Assembly (NCBI RefSeq): GCF_029533155.1
Contig: NZ_JAIZDB010000008.1
Span: forward strand, 52,214-116,213
Direction of reading: 5' to 3'
Length of the DNA: 64,000 nucleotides
Source of the DNA: Psychrobacillus antarcticus
GTDB lineage: Bacteria; Bacillota; Bacilli; Bacillales_A; Planococcaceae
Numbering within the stretch: position 1 is the first letter of the stretch; each line of letters starts with the position of its first letter. A program made the translations under genes and the position numbers. The notes below the pieces were generated by a model. That model saw nothing but the letters and a program-made list of their open reading frames with translations. It did no database searches and had not been told where the DNA came from. Shown piece after piece: positions 54,761 through 63,947 of the stretch.

Positions 54761-55762
54761 TCAAATGGAAAAGTCCTTCTTCTCTCTTCGTTCAAACCCT
54801 ACAAGCTTCTCCACGCCTAAGGACTTCAGCATATCCGCATTCACAACAGTATACTTTCCTAAATCATCTGGGAAATGGGAATCCGAAGATACCGTAAATT
54901 CTACCCCACGATCCACTAATACCTTCACAAACGCAGGACCTGGACACATTTCTTGTACCGGGTATCGATAGAATAATCCCGCATTCACTTCCGTAGCAGT
55001 CCCCGTTTCCACGAGTGCATCTGCAATTCGCTTATACCAATTCATCATAAATTCCGTATCATCCACTTTAAATTTGAATACTTTCAAATTATCTAAATGC
55101 GCTACAAAGTCAAACAACTCCGACCGAATAGCTTTCTCCACAGTCGTAAAAAATCGCTCATACAATGCCTTCAAATCCATATCTTCAAATTTATTCGCTG
55201 TTTGTGGATTATCAAATCCCCATCCATCTACAAAATGAACCGAGCCAATCACGTAATCCCACGGGTACTCGCTTAGCAACTCTGTTAGCTCCGCTTCACT
55301 GCCGACAAAATAATCTGCCTCCATACCAAGCTTCAGCTCTATTCCTTCTCGATGCCATTTCTCTTTGGACCGCATAATAATATCCACAAAATTATTCATA
55401 TCTTCCGTCATGACACTGTCCAACCAATATCGCTGCATCTTTCCTAAATCTGATTCATCTAAGATTAAATTCTTTTCGAAATAAGCTTTCGTCTCTTTAA
55501 AACGGTATAAATGATCCACAATGCCAACTTCCTTTAATCCGAGCTGTTTTGCACGTATCAAGTAAAAGTCTAACCATTCTTCACTATAACAACCTTGATC
55601 TAATCTATGTTTCAATACGTTTGTTTGCCAAGTTATAAATTCCTTTGAGCCCTTTTCCAAGCCTTCTGGCGAATGAAAAGCAGTAATTGCCTGAGAAGTT
55701 CGCTCCAACCAACCAAATGAGTATGGACCTTCCTCTAAATGTACATGATAATCCATTTTCAT
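54761..55762 (-). CDS. PHP-domain phosphoesterase (HisK/YtvP-like)
   Basis: A 333-aa PHP-superfamily hydrolase. The metal ligands are visible in MDYHVHLEEGPYSFG, VGIVDHLYRF, LGMEADYF, DYVIGSVHFVDGW, FVAHLDNLK and TVSSDSHFPDDLG. Such proteins resemble histidinol-phosphate phosphatase HisJ, but no his genes are near. As the last gene of the DeoR/ABC operon it probably releases phosphate from the imported compound or its breakdown product. It overlaps deoR by ATGA. Confidence 0.8.
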   Translation of the reverse strand: MKMDYHVHLEEGPYSFGWLERTSQAITAFHSPEGLEKGSKEFITWQTNVLKHRLDQGCYSEEWLDFYLIRAKQLGLKEVGIVDHLYRFKETKAYFEKNLILDESDLGKMQRYWLDSVMTEDMNNFVDIIMRSKEKWHREGIELKLGMEADYFVGSEAELTELLSEYPWDYVIGSVHFVDGWGFDNPQTANKFEDMDLKALYERFFTTVEKAIRSELFDFVAHLDNLKVFKFKVDDTEFMMNWYKRIADALVETGTATEVNAGLFYRYPVQEMCPGPAFVKVLVDRGVEFTVSSDSHFPDDLGKYTVVNADMLKSLGVEKLVGFERREKKDFSI

Positions 55763-56544
55763 TTATACTTACCTCCATCTGCCACAGTCCATTGTCCTTC
55801 AAACGTCGTCCAACTAGTCGGACGTGCTTCATTACAAATAACTTCTGAAATATCATTCAAATTACATATCTCATAAAAAGATTTTTGGTTTATCTTCGTA
55901 GTATCCGCTAGCAATATATGATCATAACTATTTTCTATCATTTTTGTAGAAACAAGTGATTCATCCAAATCGTAGTCAAAAACGATTCCTTCATCTATCC
56001 CACCGCATGATAAAAATGCTTTATCCAAATTCATACGACTAAGCCATTCTAATGTCATTGCTCCAGACACGGAAGATTGTTCAGGGTTTGTCGTCCCTCC
56101 AAGCAAAATCACTTTACCAGTCATTCTTTTTTCTTCCAAAGCTAAGTTGAACCTTACCGCAGCAGAAATCGAATTCGTTACGACCGTTACATTATTTACT
56201 TCCACGAGAAAATCCGCCATGTGGACAGTGGTCGTCCCAACATCTACCGCAATTGTATCTCCGTCCATAATACGCATAGCTGCAAGACGAGCAATTTCAC
56301 GTTTAGCCTCTTTTTGCATATCCAACTTTCGTAAATACTCAGGCTCTTTTCGTAAGTTGATAAACTTCACAGCACCACCATGCACTCTTGTTAACAAATG
56401 CTGTTCCTCTAACTCATCAAAATCACGACGAATCGTTTCTGGTGCCACATTCAACTCTTCTGCAATAACGGAGACAACAATTTGCCGTTCAAATTCTAGC
56501 TTACTTAAAATATGTTCAAAACGTTCTAATTTGGAGTACATCAT
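55759..56544 (-). CDS. DeoR/GlpR-family transcriptional regulator
   Basis: A ~261-aa regulator with the DeoR HTH (VVSVIAEELNVAPETIRRDF, DELEEQHLLTRVHGGAVKF) and the sugar-phosphate-isomerase-like sensor domain (DGDTIAVDVGTTTVHMADFL, VVTNSISAAVRFN, LGGTTNPEQSSVSGAM, CGGIDEG and LLADTTKINQKSF). DeoR members sense phosphorylated metabolites, supporting a phospho-compound as the effector. ATGATG at 56544-56539 overlaps the ATPase stop. A 12-bp inverted repeat upstream of the operon is a candidate operator. Confidence 0.88.
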   Translation of the reverse strand: MMYSKLERFEHILSKLEFERQIVVSVIAEELNVAPETIRRDFDELEEQHLLTRVHGGAVKFINLRKEPEYLRKLDMQKEAKREIARLAAMRIMDGDTIAVDVGTTTVHMADFLVEVNNVTVVTNSISAAVRFNLALEEKRMTGKVILLGGTTNPEQSSVSGAMTLEWLSRMNLDKAFLSCGGIDEGIVFDYDLDESLVSTKMIENSYDHILLADTTKINQKSFYEICNLNDISEVICNEARPTSWTTFEGQWTVADGGKYK

Positions 56545-57545
56545 AATAATGCAACCACATCTTCTTGTGATACATAGCATCGATACTTATTTCCGAGCTC
56601 TACCGAAGACCCTCGATCATGTAACTGCTCCACGGAAAAAGTACGTTCACCTACTTGAAAAACAGTTCGAATGACATTCCCACTCATTACTGCTTCTTTT
56701 GCAATACCTGTAAAACAGAAATCTCCTTCGTTTGCTTTTAAATGAATAGCCTCCGGGCGAATTGCAAACTTCTGCCGTTCTCCAGGTAGTTTCCCACCAA
56801 TCATCTGCTCTAATTCTTCCCGTGTAAATACATTATAATGCCCGATGAAATTGGCAACGAACTCACTTTCCGGTTTTGTGTAAATCTCTGTTGGAGACCC
56901 TTCTTGCGCAATTTCCCCTTTATTCATCACGAATATTTTATCCGATACAGCCATTGCTTCTTCTTGGTCATGCGTAACTAAAACCATGGTCATGCCAAGC
57001 TCTGTTTGAATCGAACGTAAATCTGCTTGTAACTTTTTACGAATTTGTGCATCTAATGCACTTAGTGGTTCATCTAAAAGCAATACTTTTGGGCGTACGA
57101 TCAATGCTCTTGCAAGTGCAACTCGTTGTTGCTGTCCTCCGGATAATTCATGTGGAAATGCATGCTCTTTATCAGATAAGTGCACTAGTGCTAATGTATC
57201 TTTCACTTTTTCCACTATTTCAATGGCGTTCATTTTTTTCATTTTCAACCCGAATGCAACGTTCTCTTTTACAGTCATATTCGGAAATAATGCATAGGAC
57301 TGAAACACCATTCCAACTTCACGATTTTTCGGTTGGATGTTGTTCATATTTTTCCCTTCGATTTTCACAGATCCGGAAGTCGCATCTGTCAAACCAGCAA
57401 TAATACGTAAAATTGTACTTTTGCCGCAGCCACTCGGTCCAAGTAACGTAACAAATTCTCCATTTTCAATCGTCATATCAATATTTGATAATACCGCATT
57501 CGTGCCATAAGTTTTATGCAGGCCTTCTATTACAACATAACTCAT
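56541..57545 (-). CDS. ABC transporter ATP-binding protein (spermidine/iron/phosphonate type)
   Basis: A 334-aa ATPase: Walker A LLGPSGCGKSTILRIIAGL, MVFQSYALFPNMTVKENVAF, signature LSGGQQQRVALARALI, Walker B VLLLDEPLSALD, switch VLVTHDQEEAM, and a C-terminal TOBE region (about 250-334, FAIRPEAIHLKA). It energises the two permeases that precede it, overlapping the second by ATGA. Confidence 0.93.
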   Translation of the reverse strand: MSYVVIEGLHKTYGTNAVLSNIDMTIENGEFVTLLGPSGCGKSTILRIIAGLTDATSGSVKIEGKNMNNIQPKNREVGMVFQSYALFPNMTVKENVAFGLKMKKMNAIEIVEKVKDTLALVHLSDKEHAFPHELSGGQQQRVALARALIVRPKVLLLDEPLSALDAQIRKKLQADLRSIQTELGMTMVLVTHDQEEAMAVSDKIFVMNKGEIAQEGSPTEIYTKPESEFVANFIGHYNVFTREELEQMIGGKLPGERQKFAIRPEAIHLKANEGDFCFTGIAKEAVMSGNVIRTVFQVGERTFSVEQLHDRGSSVELGNKYRCYVSQEDVVALL

Positions 57546-58327
57546 ACTTTTGCAGCCCCTTTTGATCGTTTCGTTAACATCGATATGATAAATGTTAAAA
57601 TACCCATTAATACTAAGTAAACAAACACAACGCTACTCGCAATATGACCGCTCGTACTCAACTTTTTCATCAAATAGATTTGAACCGTTTCAAACCTTGA
57701 ACCTACAACCAAATTGATCAATACAAATTCACCGAACAACACGGAAAATGACAATAACGCACCTGCAAACAGTCCCGGATATACTGCTGGTAATAATATT
57801 TTCGTAAAGGCTTGTGCTTTAGATGCACCTAATAACTCCGCAGCATCCAATAACTGTCTTGCATTTACACTGCGCAAACTATTACGCGTCCCTTGATAAA
57901 TATAAGGTAAAATACTAATCACATAGGCCCCCAGGACCGCTAAAATCATCGGCACTCCTATATGAGCATACGCACGTATCAACCCAACTGCTAATATAAC
58001 ACCCGGAAATGCATAGACCATAACGACCGCCGCTTGAATCCATTTCTCATACTTTGGAAAATAAAGAACGATAACAAAAATCGCTGGCACAATGAACAAT
58101 AAAGCAAGCAGTACCGCTCCTCCAGAGAGTAAAACCGATCGTCCAAATGCCTCGATAAAACTACTATCCTGAAATAACGTTGAGATCCATTTAAACGTTA
58201 GCCCTTCCGGTAACACCGTTTTGTTCCAATTAGTTGCAAACGCATAAAGCATCGTTGCTAAAATAGGGAGGAATAAATATAAAAGAAGGAAGAAAAAAAA
58301 TAGATCTGCAAAACCTCTCTTTTTCAC
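57542..58327 (-). CDS. ABC transporter permease (PotC/PhnV-like)
   Basis: A 261-aa permease with six helices and an EAA loop (QLLDAAELLGASKAQAFTKI, LLPAVYPGL). It starts with GTG at 58327, 8 bases from AGGAGG, which itself lies in the last codons of the preceding gene (TAGTG one-base overlap). Partner of the permease upstream. Members of this group move spermidine, 2-aminoethylphosphonate or Fe3+. Confidence 0.9.
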   Translation of the reverse strand: MKKRGFADLFFFFLLLYLFLPILATMLYAFATNWNKTVLPEGLTFKWISTLFQDSSFIEAFGRSVLLSGGAVLLALLFIVPAIFVIVLYFPKYEKWIQAAVVMVYAFPGVILAVGLIRAYAHIGVPMILAVLGAYVISILPYIYQGTRNSLRSVNARQLLDAAELLGASKAQAFTKILLPAVYPGLFAGALLSFSVLFGEFVLINLVVGSRFETVQIYLMKKLSTSGHIASSVVFVYLVLMGILTFIISMLTKRSKGAAKV

Positions 58328-59160
58328 TATAAATTCCTCCTTGTTTTCTTAATACTCCACTCACTTAGCAGCATCGCGATAACCATCGTCACTCCAAGCA
58401 ACACTGCAACCGCACTTGCAAGTTCTGGCTGTGCAAAAATATCACCACTTATTAATGCACCAATTCGAATGGCGACTAAATTATAATTACTGCCTGTTAA
58501 CGCATAGGCAGACGCATACGCACCCATCGCATTCGCAAAAAGGACACTAAATGTCCCAACAATCCCTGGAAGCATAATAGGAACTCCAATTTTTCTCCAA
58601 AATTGAAAAGTCGATGCCCCAAGTAGCGCAGCTGCATCCTTCCATTGTTGCTGAATACCGTAGTAAATTGGATATAAAAGCATCAATGATAAAGGTAACT
58701 GGAAGTAAATATACACAAGTAGTAATCCACTCCAGCTATATAAAGAGAACGACGCTAACGAATCGATTCCCCATTTTTCAAATAACAGTGTGAACAAACC
58801 ACTATTACCCAATAAAACGATAAAAGCAAACGCTAGTGGAATACCAGAAAAATTCGATGTCAAATTCGAAATCATTAAAATCCGCTCACGCACCGGCTCT
58901 GAAAAACGCATGATCGCATACACCGCAAACAACGTTACAATTAGCGCAATAATAGCCGAAACTGCAGACAGCGTAATACTATTTTTAAATCCTTGTAAAA
59001 TATATCTACTCGTCAAAACCTCATGATAATGACCGAACGTAAATCCATCCCCACTACTAAAACTTGAAATAACCATATATAGCAATGGTACGATAAAAAA
59101 TAACAAGACAAGTACTAAAAACGGCAATATCCAAACGAACAATTGCTTTTTAGAAGTCAA
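58327..59160 (-). CDS. ABC transporter permease (PotB/PhnU-like)
   Basis: A 277-aa permease beginning VWILPFLVLVLLFFIVPLLY, with the EAA loop QQWKDAAALLGASTFQFWRK and GVPIMLPGI. It starts with TTG (59160) behind AAAGGAAGT. A stem-loop separates it from the phosphatase-like gene upstream, probably lowering permease expression relative to the first two genes. Confidence 0.88.
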   Translation of the reverse strand: MTSKKQLFVWILPFLVLVLLFFIVPLLYMVISSFSSGDGFTFGHYHEVLTSRYILQGFKNSITLSAVSAIIALIVTLFAVYAIMRFSEPVRERILMISNLTSNFSGIPLAFAFIVLLGNSGLFTLLFEKWGIDSLASFSLYSWSGLLLVYIYFQLPLSLMLLYPIYYGIQQQWKDAAALLGASTFQFWRKIGVPIMLPGIVGTFSVLFANAMGAYASAYALTGSNYNLVAIRIGALISGDIFAQPELASAVAVLLGVTMVIAMLLSEWSIKKTRRNL

Positions 59161-59187
59161 CTAACATCACTACTTCCTTTTTAAAGT

Positions 59188-59216
59188 GAAAAAAGAGGCA
59201 CTTGGCCCCTTTTTAG
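59188..59216 (-). terminator. Attenuating stem-loop inside the ABC operon
   Basis: Minus strand AAAAGGGGC-caagt-GCCTCTTTT with one mismatch and a T-tail, right after the phosphatase-like gene. Confidence 0.6.
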
Positions 59217-60037
59217 TTGCGTACACCGTTCAGAAGAAGAGGAACCATTTCCCCTGAAGGCTCTATCTCTAATAATTGGCAAACTAAAGGTGCCACTTGT
59301 AACTGTGAAACAATACCTTCATTAATACCCGGCTTCACTTTATCCGACAATACAAACATCGGAACATGTCGATCTTCTATCGTATTACCTCCATGATTTC
59401 CATCGCTCGTCATGCCGTGATCAGCCGTTACAATTACTTCATATCCTTGCTCTAAGCATTTAGGGATAAACATCGATAGAATGGCATCTACCGCTAGTAC
59501 ACGATTACGATATCCCTTGGAATCTGCCGTAAACTTATGACCATCATCATCCACATTCATCGGATGAATATATAAAAAGTCAGGGTTTTTATTATCCAGT
59601 AACCAAGCCGCTTCAGCGAATAAATGACTATCTGGATAGTGGTCTTCAAAATAGAATAGTCCATCTTTAATCGGGAGATCCGTATCCAATTGAATACGAT
59701 CTGTAAAATGATTAAAAGGAGCATGATTATACAGTTCACTCACCCAATAGTAAGCAGCAGCAGCGGTTGTTTTTCCGTTGCTTTTTACTAAATGGAATAA
59801 GCTTGTTTGATTGGATAAACGTACGGTAGCATTACTTGTAACACCATGAATAATTGGTGGTGTCCCCGTTAAAATCGTCTCATATAGTGGGCGAGATAAT
59901 GATGGTACTTCTGAGCGCACTTCATAGCGCGCACCAGCATCTCTTTCCACTAAATGTTGCATGAATCCCATATGTGTACATGCGGTATCGAATCGAAGGG
60001 CATCTACGACTATTAGAACTACACGCTTATTTGACAT
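59213..60037 (-). CDS. Alkaline-phosphatase-superfamily phosphohydrolase
   Basis: A 274-aa cytoplasmic enzyme of the nucleotide pyrophosphatase/phosphonoacetate-hydrolase type: metal site VLIVVDALRFDTACTH, nucleophile region ETILTGTPPIIHGVTSNATV, HPMNVDDDGHKF, and VIVTADHGMTSDGNHGGNT with the Asp-His ligands, then HVPMFVLSD. It has no signal peptide, so it would act on the compound after import. It overlaps the binding-protein gene by 11 bases. Hydrolysis of a phosphodiester, phosphomonoester or phosphonate is inferred. Confidence 0.85.
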   Translation of the reverse strand: MSNKRVVLIVVDALRFDTACTHMGFMQHLVERDAGARYEVRSEVPSLSRPLYETILTGTPPIIHGVTSNATVRLSNQTSLFHLVKSNGKTTAAAAYYWVSELYNHAPFNHFTDRIQLDTDLPIKDGLFYFEDHYPDSHLFAEAAWLLDNKNPDFLYIHPMNVDDDGHKFTADSKGYRNRVLAVDAILSMFIPKCLEQGYEVIVTADHGMTSDGNHGGNTIEDRHVPMFVLSDKVKPGINEGIVSQLQVAPLVCQLLEIEPSGEMVPLLLNGVRN

Positions 60038-61115
60038 GGATTAACACCTGTTCTTGGTACATTTGTGGAATTTGTTTCGTTGTTTCTTCCCACGCTTTTT
60101 GATCGCCAACTGGTTTTGCATTTGCATACATTTCCTCAGGTAATAATAATGCTTTTACTTCTGCTGAAAGCTCTACGTTTTCACGAATAGGACGAGCATA
60201 CCCTTTTGCCAGATTTTCTTGTCCAGCATCCGATAAAATATATTCACGTGTTAACATCGCAGCATGTGGATTTTTTGCGTATTTATTAATAACTGTTGCA
60301 TATCCAGAAATAACTGAACCTTCTTCTGGAATGACTATGTCAAAGCGTGACTCATCAATTTGACTACGGTAGCCTAACGAGTTGAAATCCCACATAATTG
60401 CTACATCAATCTCTCCTTTTTCCAAGTTTGCAACGGTTGCGTCACCTTGTAAACGACCTTGTTTTGCAAGCTCTGCGAAGAAATCAATTCCTGGTTGTAA
60501 ATTTGTCTCATCTCCACCATAAGCCATTGCCGCTGCTAAAATAGCAAACTGCGCTTGGTTGGCAGTTAATGCATCCCCAATACTTACATTAAAATCACCG
60601 TTTTTAATGTCTTCCCATGATTTAGGTGGATTTTTTACATTATTTGTATCTGTTAAAAAGGACATTGTTCCTGTATATCCAACAACCCAGTGGCCTTCAT
60701 CGTCTTTTGCCCAATCCGGAATATCGTCCCAGTAAGAAGTTTTATAAGCTAATGTTAGATCTTTGTCTTTCGCAATCGGTCCAAACGCTATACCAACGTC
60801 TCCGATATCAGCCGTTGCATCTTCCTTCTCAGCTTCAAACTTAGCAAGTTCTTCTGCGCTCGACATATCTGTATCTACATGTTCTAAATTGTACTCAGTG
60901 CCAAGCTCTTCCCATGTTTCTACCCAGTTCGCCCAAGTATCTGGCATACCTACTGAATTTACCGTGCCTTCTTCTTTAGCTTTTGTTGTAATCTCATCTA
61001 CTGATAAATCGTTGCCATTAACTGTTGACTCTGCCGAACTATCTGAACAAGCCGCCAAAATAGATACTGCTAATACACCGACTAAACTTTTTTTCCAGAC
61101 TCGTTTAAAAGACAT
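60027..61115 (-). CDS. ABC transporter substrate-binding lipoprotein
   Basis: A 362-aa binding protein with signal peptide and lipobox (VLAVSILAACSDSS) and a PotD/Fbp-like periplasmic fold: EEGTVNSVGMPDTWANWVET, DIGDVGIAFGPIAKDKD, GTMSFLTDTNNVKNPPKSWE, GEIDVAIMWDFNSLGYRSQI and MLTREYILSDAGQENLAKG. First gene of the operon. The ligand is unknown; the downstream phosphatase and PHP genes point to an organophosphorus compound. Confidence 0.88.
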   Translation of the reverse strand: MSFKRVWKKSLVGVLAVSILAACSDSSAESTVNGNDLSVDEITTKAKEEGTVNSVGMPDTWANWVETWEELGTEYNLEHVDTDMSSAEELAKFEAEKEDATADIGDVGIAFGPIAKDKDLTLAYKTSYWDDIPDWAKDDEGHWVVGYTGTMSFLTDTNNVKNPPKSWEDIKNGDFNVSIGDALTANQAQFAILAAAMAYGGDETNLQPGIDFFAELAKQGRLQGDATVANLEKGEIDVAIMWDFNSLGYRSQIDESRFDIVIPEEGSVISGYATVINKYAKNPHAAMLTREYILSDAGQENLAKGYARPIRENVELSAEVKALLLPEEMYANAKPVGDQKAWEETTKQIPQMYQEQVLIHVK

Positions 61116-61137
61116 TAATGAAAACCTCCATTTGTTT

Positions 61138-61184
61138 ATGTTTGTTTTGATTTGCTTACAAGGATTATTCTACAAAACAAACAT
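61138..61184. promoter_or_regulatory. Inverted repeat, candidate DeoR operator
   Basis: ATGTTTGTTTTG (61138-61149) and its exact complement CAAAACAAACAT (61173-61184), 23 bp apart, just upstream of the binding-protein gene and within its likely promoter. A-T-rich paired sites of this kind suit a DeoR tetramer. Confidence 0.55.
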
Positions 61185-61309
61185 TAAGCAAGTATGGATG
61201 AGTTTATAATGTTAAGTAAAAATTGTTTAGGTATTGTGAAGTTCCAACCTTTTTCTTAACAGTCCTTCCTATCAATGCCGTACAATAGGTAGAAAGGGAG
61301 TTGATCTGA

Positions 61310-61720
61310 TTGCGTTTATGGCATCAAAATTTACTAAATGTTTTACCAAAGTCTCAGCTGCTAGCACAGTGGCGTGAGTTAAATAGCATATTTGCAAAGG
61401 AAGATCGTCATATTTTGATTAACTATATTTATGACTATTCGAAAGATGATTTGTTTGCCTATACGCAACTTGTTCTGCATGAAATGCGTGCCCGCTATAT
61501 TAATATTCGCACGATAGATAAAATGGATCGTTATTTCGCAGAAGGACCTTTTGAAGAGGTAACACATCCATTCGTTCATCATCATAACGAAGAATATTTG
61601 GAGATATGTTATTTTAATCTTAAAGAGAAGTATATTCGTGGGCAGAAAGATTTTGATGGGGAGCGTTATGAGGCTTTAAAGAAAGTTTATGAAGATATGA
61701 AGGGAGAAACTCGCTCCTAA
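61310..61720 (+). CDS. TIGR02328/pyrimidine-dimer-glycosylase-like small protein
   Basis: A 136-aa protein starting MRLWHQNLLNVLPKSQLLAQ, then WRELNSIFAKE, LINYIYDYSKDDLFAYTQLV and LHEMRARYINI. The MRLWH...LP...LL.Q.RE start is shared with TIGR02328 proteins and more distantly with T4 endonuclease V-type pyrimidine dimer glycosylases, but activity is unproven. It starts with TTG after AAAGGGAG. Directly followed by the second ATCGCAA array. Confidence 0.6.
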   Translation: MRLWHQNLLNVLPKSQLLAQWRELNSIFAKEDRHILINYIYDYSKDDLFAYTQLVLHEMRARYINIRTIDKMDRYFAEGPFEEVTHPFVHHHNEEYLEICYFNLKEKYIRGQKDFDGERYEALKKVYEDMKGETRS

Positions 61721-61723
61721 GTT

Positions 61724-61808
61724 TCGCAAATCGCAAGGTCGACACCGAGAATCGCAAGATACTTCAGGAAAATCGCAAGGTCAGGACCGCAAATCGCAAG
61801 CTGAAACG
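61724..61808 (+). repeat. Second ATCGCAA array (partial unit, cut by IS21)
   Basis: ATCGCAA at 61730, 61751, 61772 and 61793, spaced exactly 21 bp, with the same intervals as the 54.4-kb array (GGTCGACACCGAG, GATACTTCAGGAA, GGTCAGGACCGC) and the unit-end word TGAAACGTGG. It begins 3 bp after a gene stop and is interrupted at about 61811 by the IS21-family element. Same orientation as the first array. Confidence 0.88.
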
Positions 61809-61902
61809 TGGGTACAAATGTTAATTTAAATATGTACAAAGTTGCTTGAATAAATATGGACAAAAATGATCACTTCTTTATAATAATTTTGAGGTGATTA
61901 AG

Positions 61903-63186
61903 ATGTACATATCGTTAAATGTTGAAATGGATTTTGAAGTTAAAGGTCTAGACGACCTTCCAAAATTTAAACAAATAATGGAGCAACTAAAAATGAAAAT
62001 AAATAAGAGTGAACTAGCAAGGGAATTAGGGGTAGATCGAAGAACGATAGAAAAGTATCTGAATGGCTTTATCCCAAAACGTACGCGTAATAAACCATCC
62101 AAAATAGATGAATATTACTCGATTATATCTGTACTACTTTCAGAGGACTCCATACAAAAATTCTATTATCGTCGAGTACTTTGGCAATATCTCAAAGATA
62201 ATCATGGGCTTGATTGTGGAGCTTCTACATTTCGTGCTTACATTAGTAAAATCCCTGAATTTAATGCCTATTTTGAAGAAGACAAACGTATTCCTTCTCC
62301 CAAGGGAACTGTCCGTTTCGAAACTCCACCTGGTAAACAGGCACAGTTGGATTGGAAAGAGAGTATACTTTTTGAAACAAAAGATGGGCAAAAGGTGGAG
62401 GTTAATGTAGCAGCACTAATCCTTTCTCACTCACGGATGCGCAGGTTTTATTTGAGTATTTCCAAGTCACAGAGTGTCTTACTAACCTTCTTGACAGAAA
62501 CCTTCGAAGCTTTTGGAGGTGTACCAACAGAAATTGTCACGGATAATATGAAAACAGTCATGGATGAAGCGAGGACAGAATATTCTTCTGGAAAAGTAAA
62601 CGCCAAGTTCGCACAATTCGCCAATGACTTTGGTTTTAAAGTGAAACCTTGTATTGCAGGACGACCAAGAACGAAAGGGAAAATAGAAACAACGATGAAA
62701 CTATTAGAGGAAATTCATGCTTATCAAGGTCAATTGACCTTAGAAGAGTTGCATCAGTTTGTAGAAGATTTATGTAATCGAATTAATCATGGAGTACATC
62801 AAGGGACAGGTAAAATCCCAATTCTAGAGTTCCAAAAAGAAAGGAATCACCTACTCCAGCTACCAACTGAAAAAGTAAGGGATTCCTATCGCATCAAACA
62901 TACGCTTGTAAAAGTCAATGCTTCAAACATGATTTCCTACAAGTCTAATCAGTACTCCGTACCATCGAAATACCAAGGGAAAAACGTAGGACTACAAGTG
63001 TACGATGACCAATTATGGATTTATTATAACACGGAGCTTATCGCACAACATCCTATAAGCAACAAAAAACTAAACTATCAAGAATCGCATTATCAGGAGG
63101 CTATGGCTGTTTCCATGCCCAAGTACCCAGATATTGAGGATCTAGCTAAACGAAATTTAGCAACGATAGGAGACGTGTATAAATAA
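61903..63186 (+). CDS. istA: IS21-family transposase IstA
   Basis: A ~427-aa transposase: N-terminal HTH (INKSELARELGVDRRTIEKY), and a DDE core with GKQAQLDWKESILFETKDGQ, EIVTDNMKTVM and RPRTKGKIETTMKLLEEI (the catalytic Glu in the K-G-K-I-E motif). The C-terminal DNA-binding region has NQYSVPSKYQGKNVGLQVY. The ATG at 61903 follows GAGGTG. Intact length. Its stop is next to the istB start. Confidence 0.93.
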   Translation: MYISLNVEMDFEVKGLDDLPKFKQIMEQLKMKINKSELARELGVDRRTIEKYLNGFIPKRTRNKPSKIDEYYSIISVLLSEDSIQKFYYRRVLWQYLKDNHGLDCGASTFRAYISKIPEFNAYFEEDKRIPSPKGTVRFETPPGKQAQLDWKESILFETKDGQKVEVNVAALILSHSRMRRFYLSISKSQSVLLTFLTETFEAFGGVPTEIVTDNMKTVMDEARTEYSSGKVNAKFAQFANDFGFKVKPCIAGRPRTKGKIETTMKLLEEIHAYQGQLTLEELHQFVEDLCNRINHGVHQGTGKIPILEFQKERNHLLQLPTEKVRDSYRIKHTLVKVNASNMISYKSNQYSVPSKYQGKNVGLQVYDDQLWIYYNTELIAQHPISNKKLNYQESHYQEAMAVSMPKYPDIEDLAKRNLATIGDVYK

Positions 63187-63947
63187 TGAACCCAATTTCA
63201 ACGAATTATCAACAACTATTATTTAACTTAGATTATTTAAAATTGAAGCAAATGACCTTACATCTCGACGAAGTCTTAGACTTCAGCGTGCATAATGAAC
63301 TGTCCATCATCGATACACTCATTAAATTAACAAGTTATGAAATTGATGTTCGCGAGCAAAATATGACACAAGCTATGGTAAAGGTGGGTGCTTTCCCCCA
63401 CCGGAAAGAGATAAAAGATTTTGATTTTACCTTTCAACCATCTATTAATCAGCAACTAATTTTAGACTTTTTAACACTTCGCTTTTTAGAGGCTAATGAG
63501 AACATAGTTTTCTTGGGGCCAAGTGGGGTTGGAAAAACCCATTTGGCAACATCGATTGGAATTGCCGCAGCAAAGAAAAGAACTAGCACTTATTTTATTA
63601 AGTGCCATGATTTAATCCAAAATCTAAAAAGAGCCCGACTTGAAAATCGATTAGAAAGTCGTTTAAAACATTACTCCAAATATAAGCTGTTAATAGTCGA
63701 TGAGATTGGCTATCTCCCAATTGAGGCAGAGGATGCGAAGCTATTCTTTCAATTAATCGATATGCGATACGAGAAGAAAAGCACGATCCTTACGACAAAT
63801 GCAAACTTTAATACGTGGGACGAAGTCTTCCAGGAGGCTAAGTTAGCCAATGCAATATTAGACCGAGTTTTACATCACGCAACCGTCGTTTCAATTGTAG
63901 GAGATTCTTATAGATTGAAGAATCATTTAACGAAGGAAAACGAGTAA
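63186..63947 (+). CDS. istB: IS21-family ATPase IstB
   Basis: A 253-aa DnaC-like AAA+ helper: Walker A FLGPSGVGKTHLATSIGIAA, Walker B LLIVDEIGYLPIEAEDAKLF, sensor TTNANFNTWDEVF and the C-terminal LDRVLHHATVVSIVGDSYRL. It overlaps the istA stop (TAATG). IstB controls target choice and activates IstA. Intact, so the element may be active. Confidence 0.95.
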   Translation: MNPISTNYQQLLFNLDYLKLKQMTLHLDEVLDFSVHNELSIIDTLIKLTSYEIDVREQNMTQAMVKVGAFPHRKEIKDFDFTFQPSINQQLILDFLTLRFLEANENIVFLGPSGVGKTHLATSIGIAAAKKRTSTYFIKCHDLIQNLKRARLENRLESRLKHYSKYKLLIVDEIGYLPIEAEDAKLFFQLIDMRYEKKSTILTTNANFNTWDEVFQEAKLANAILDRVLHHATVVSIVGDSYRLKNHLTKENE

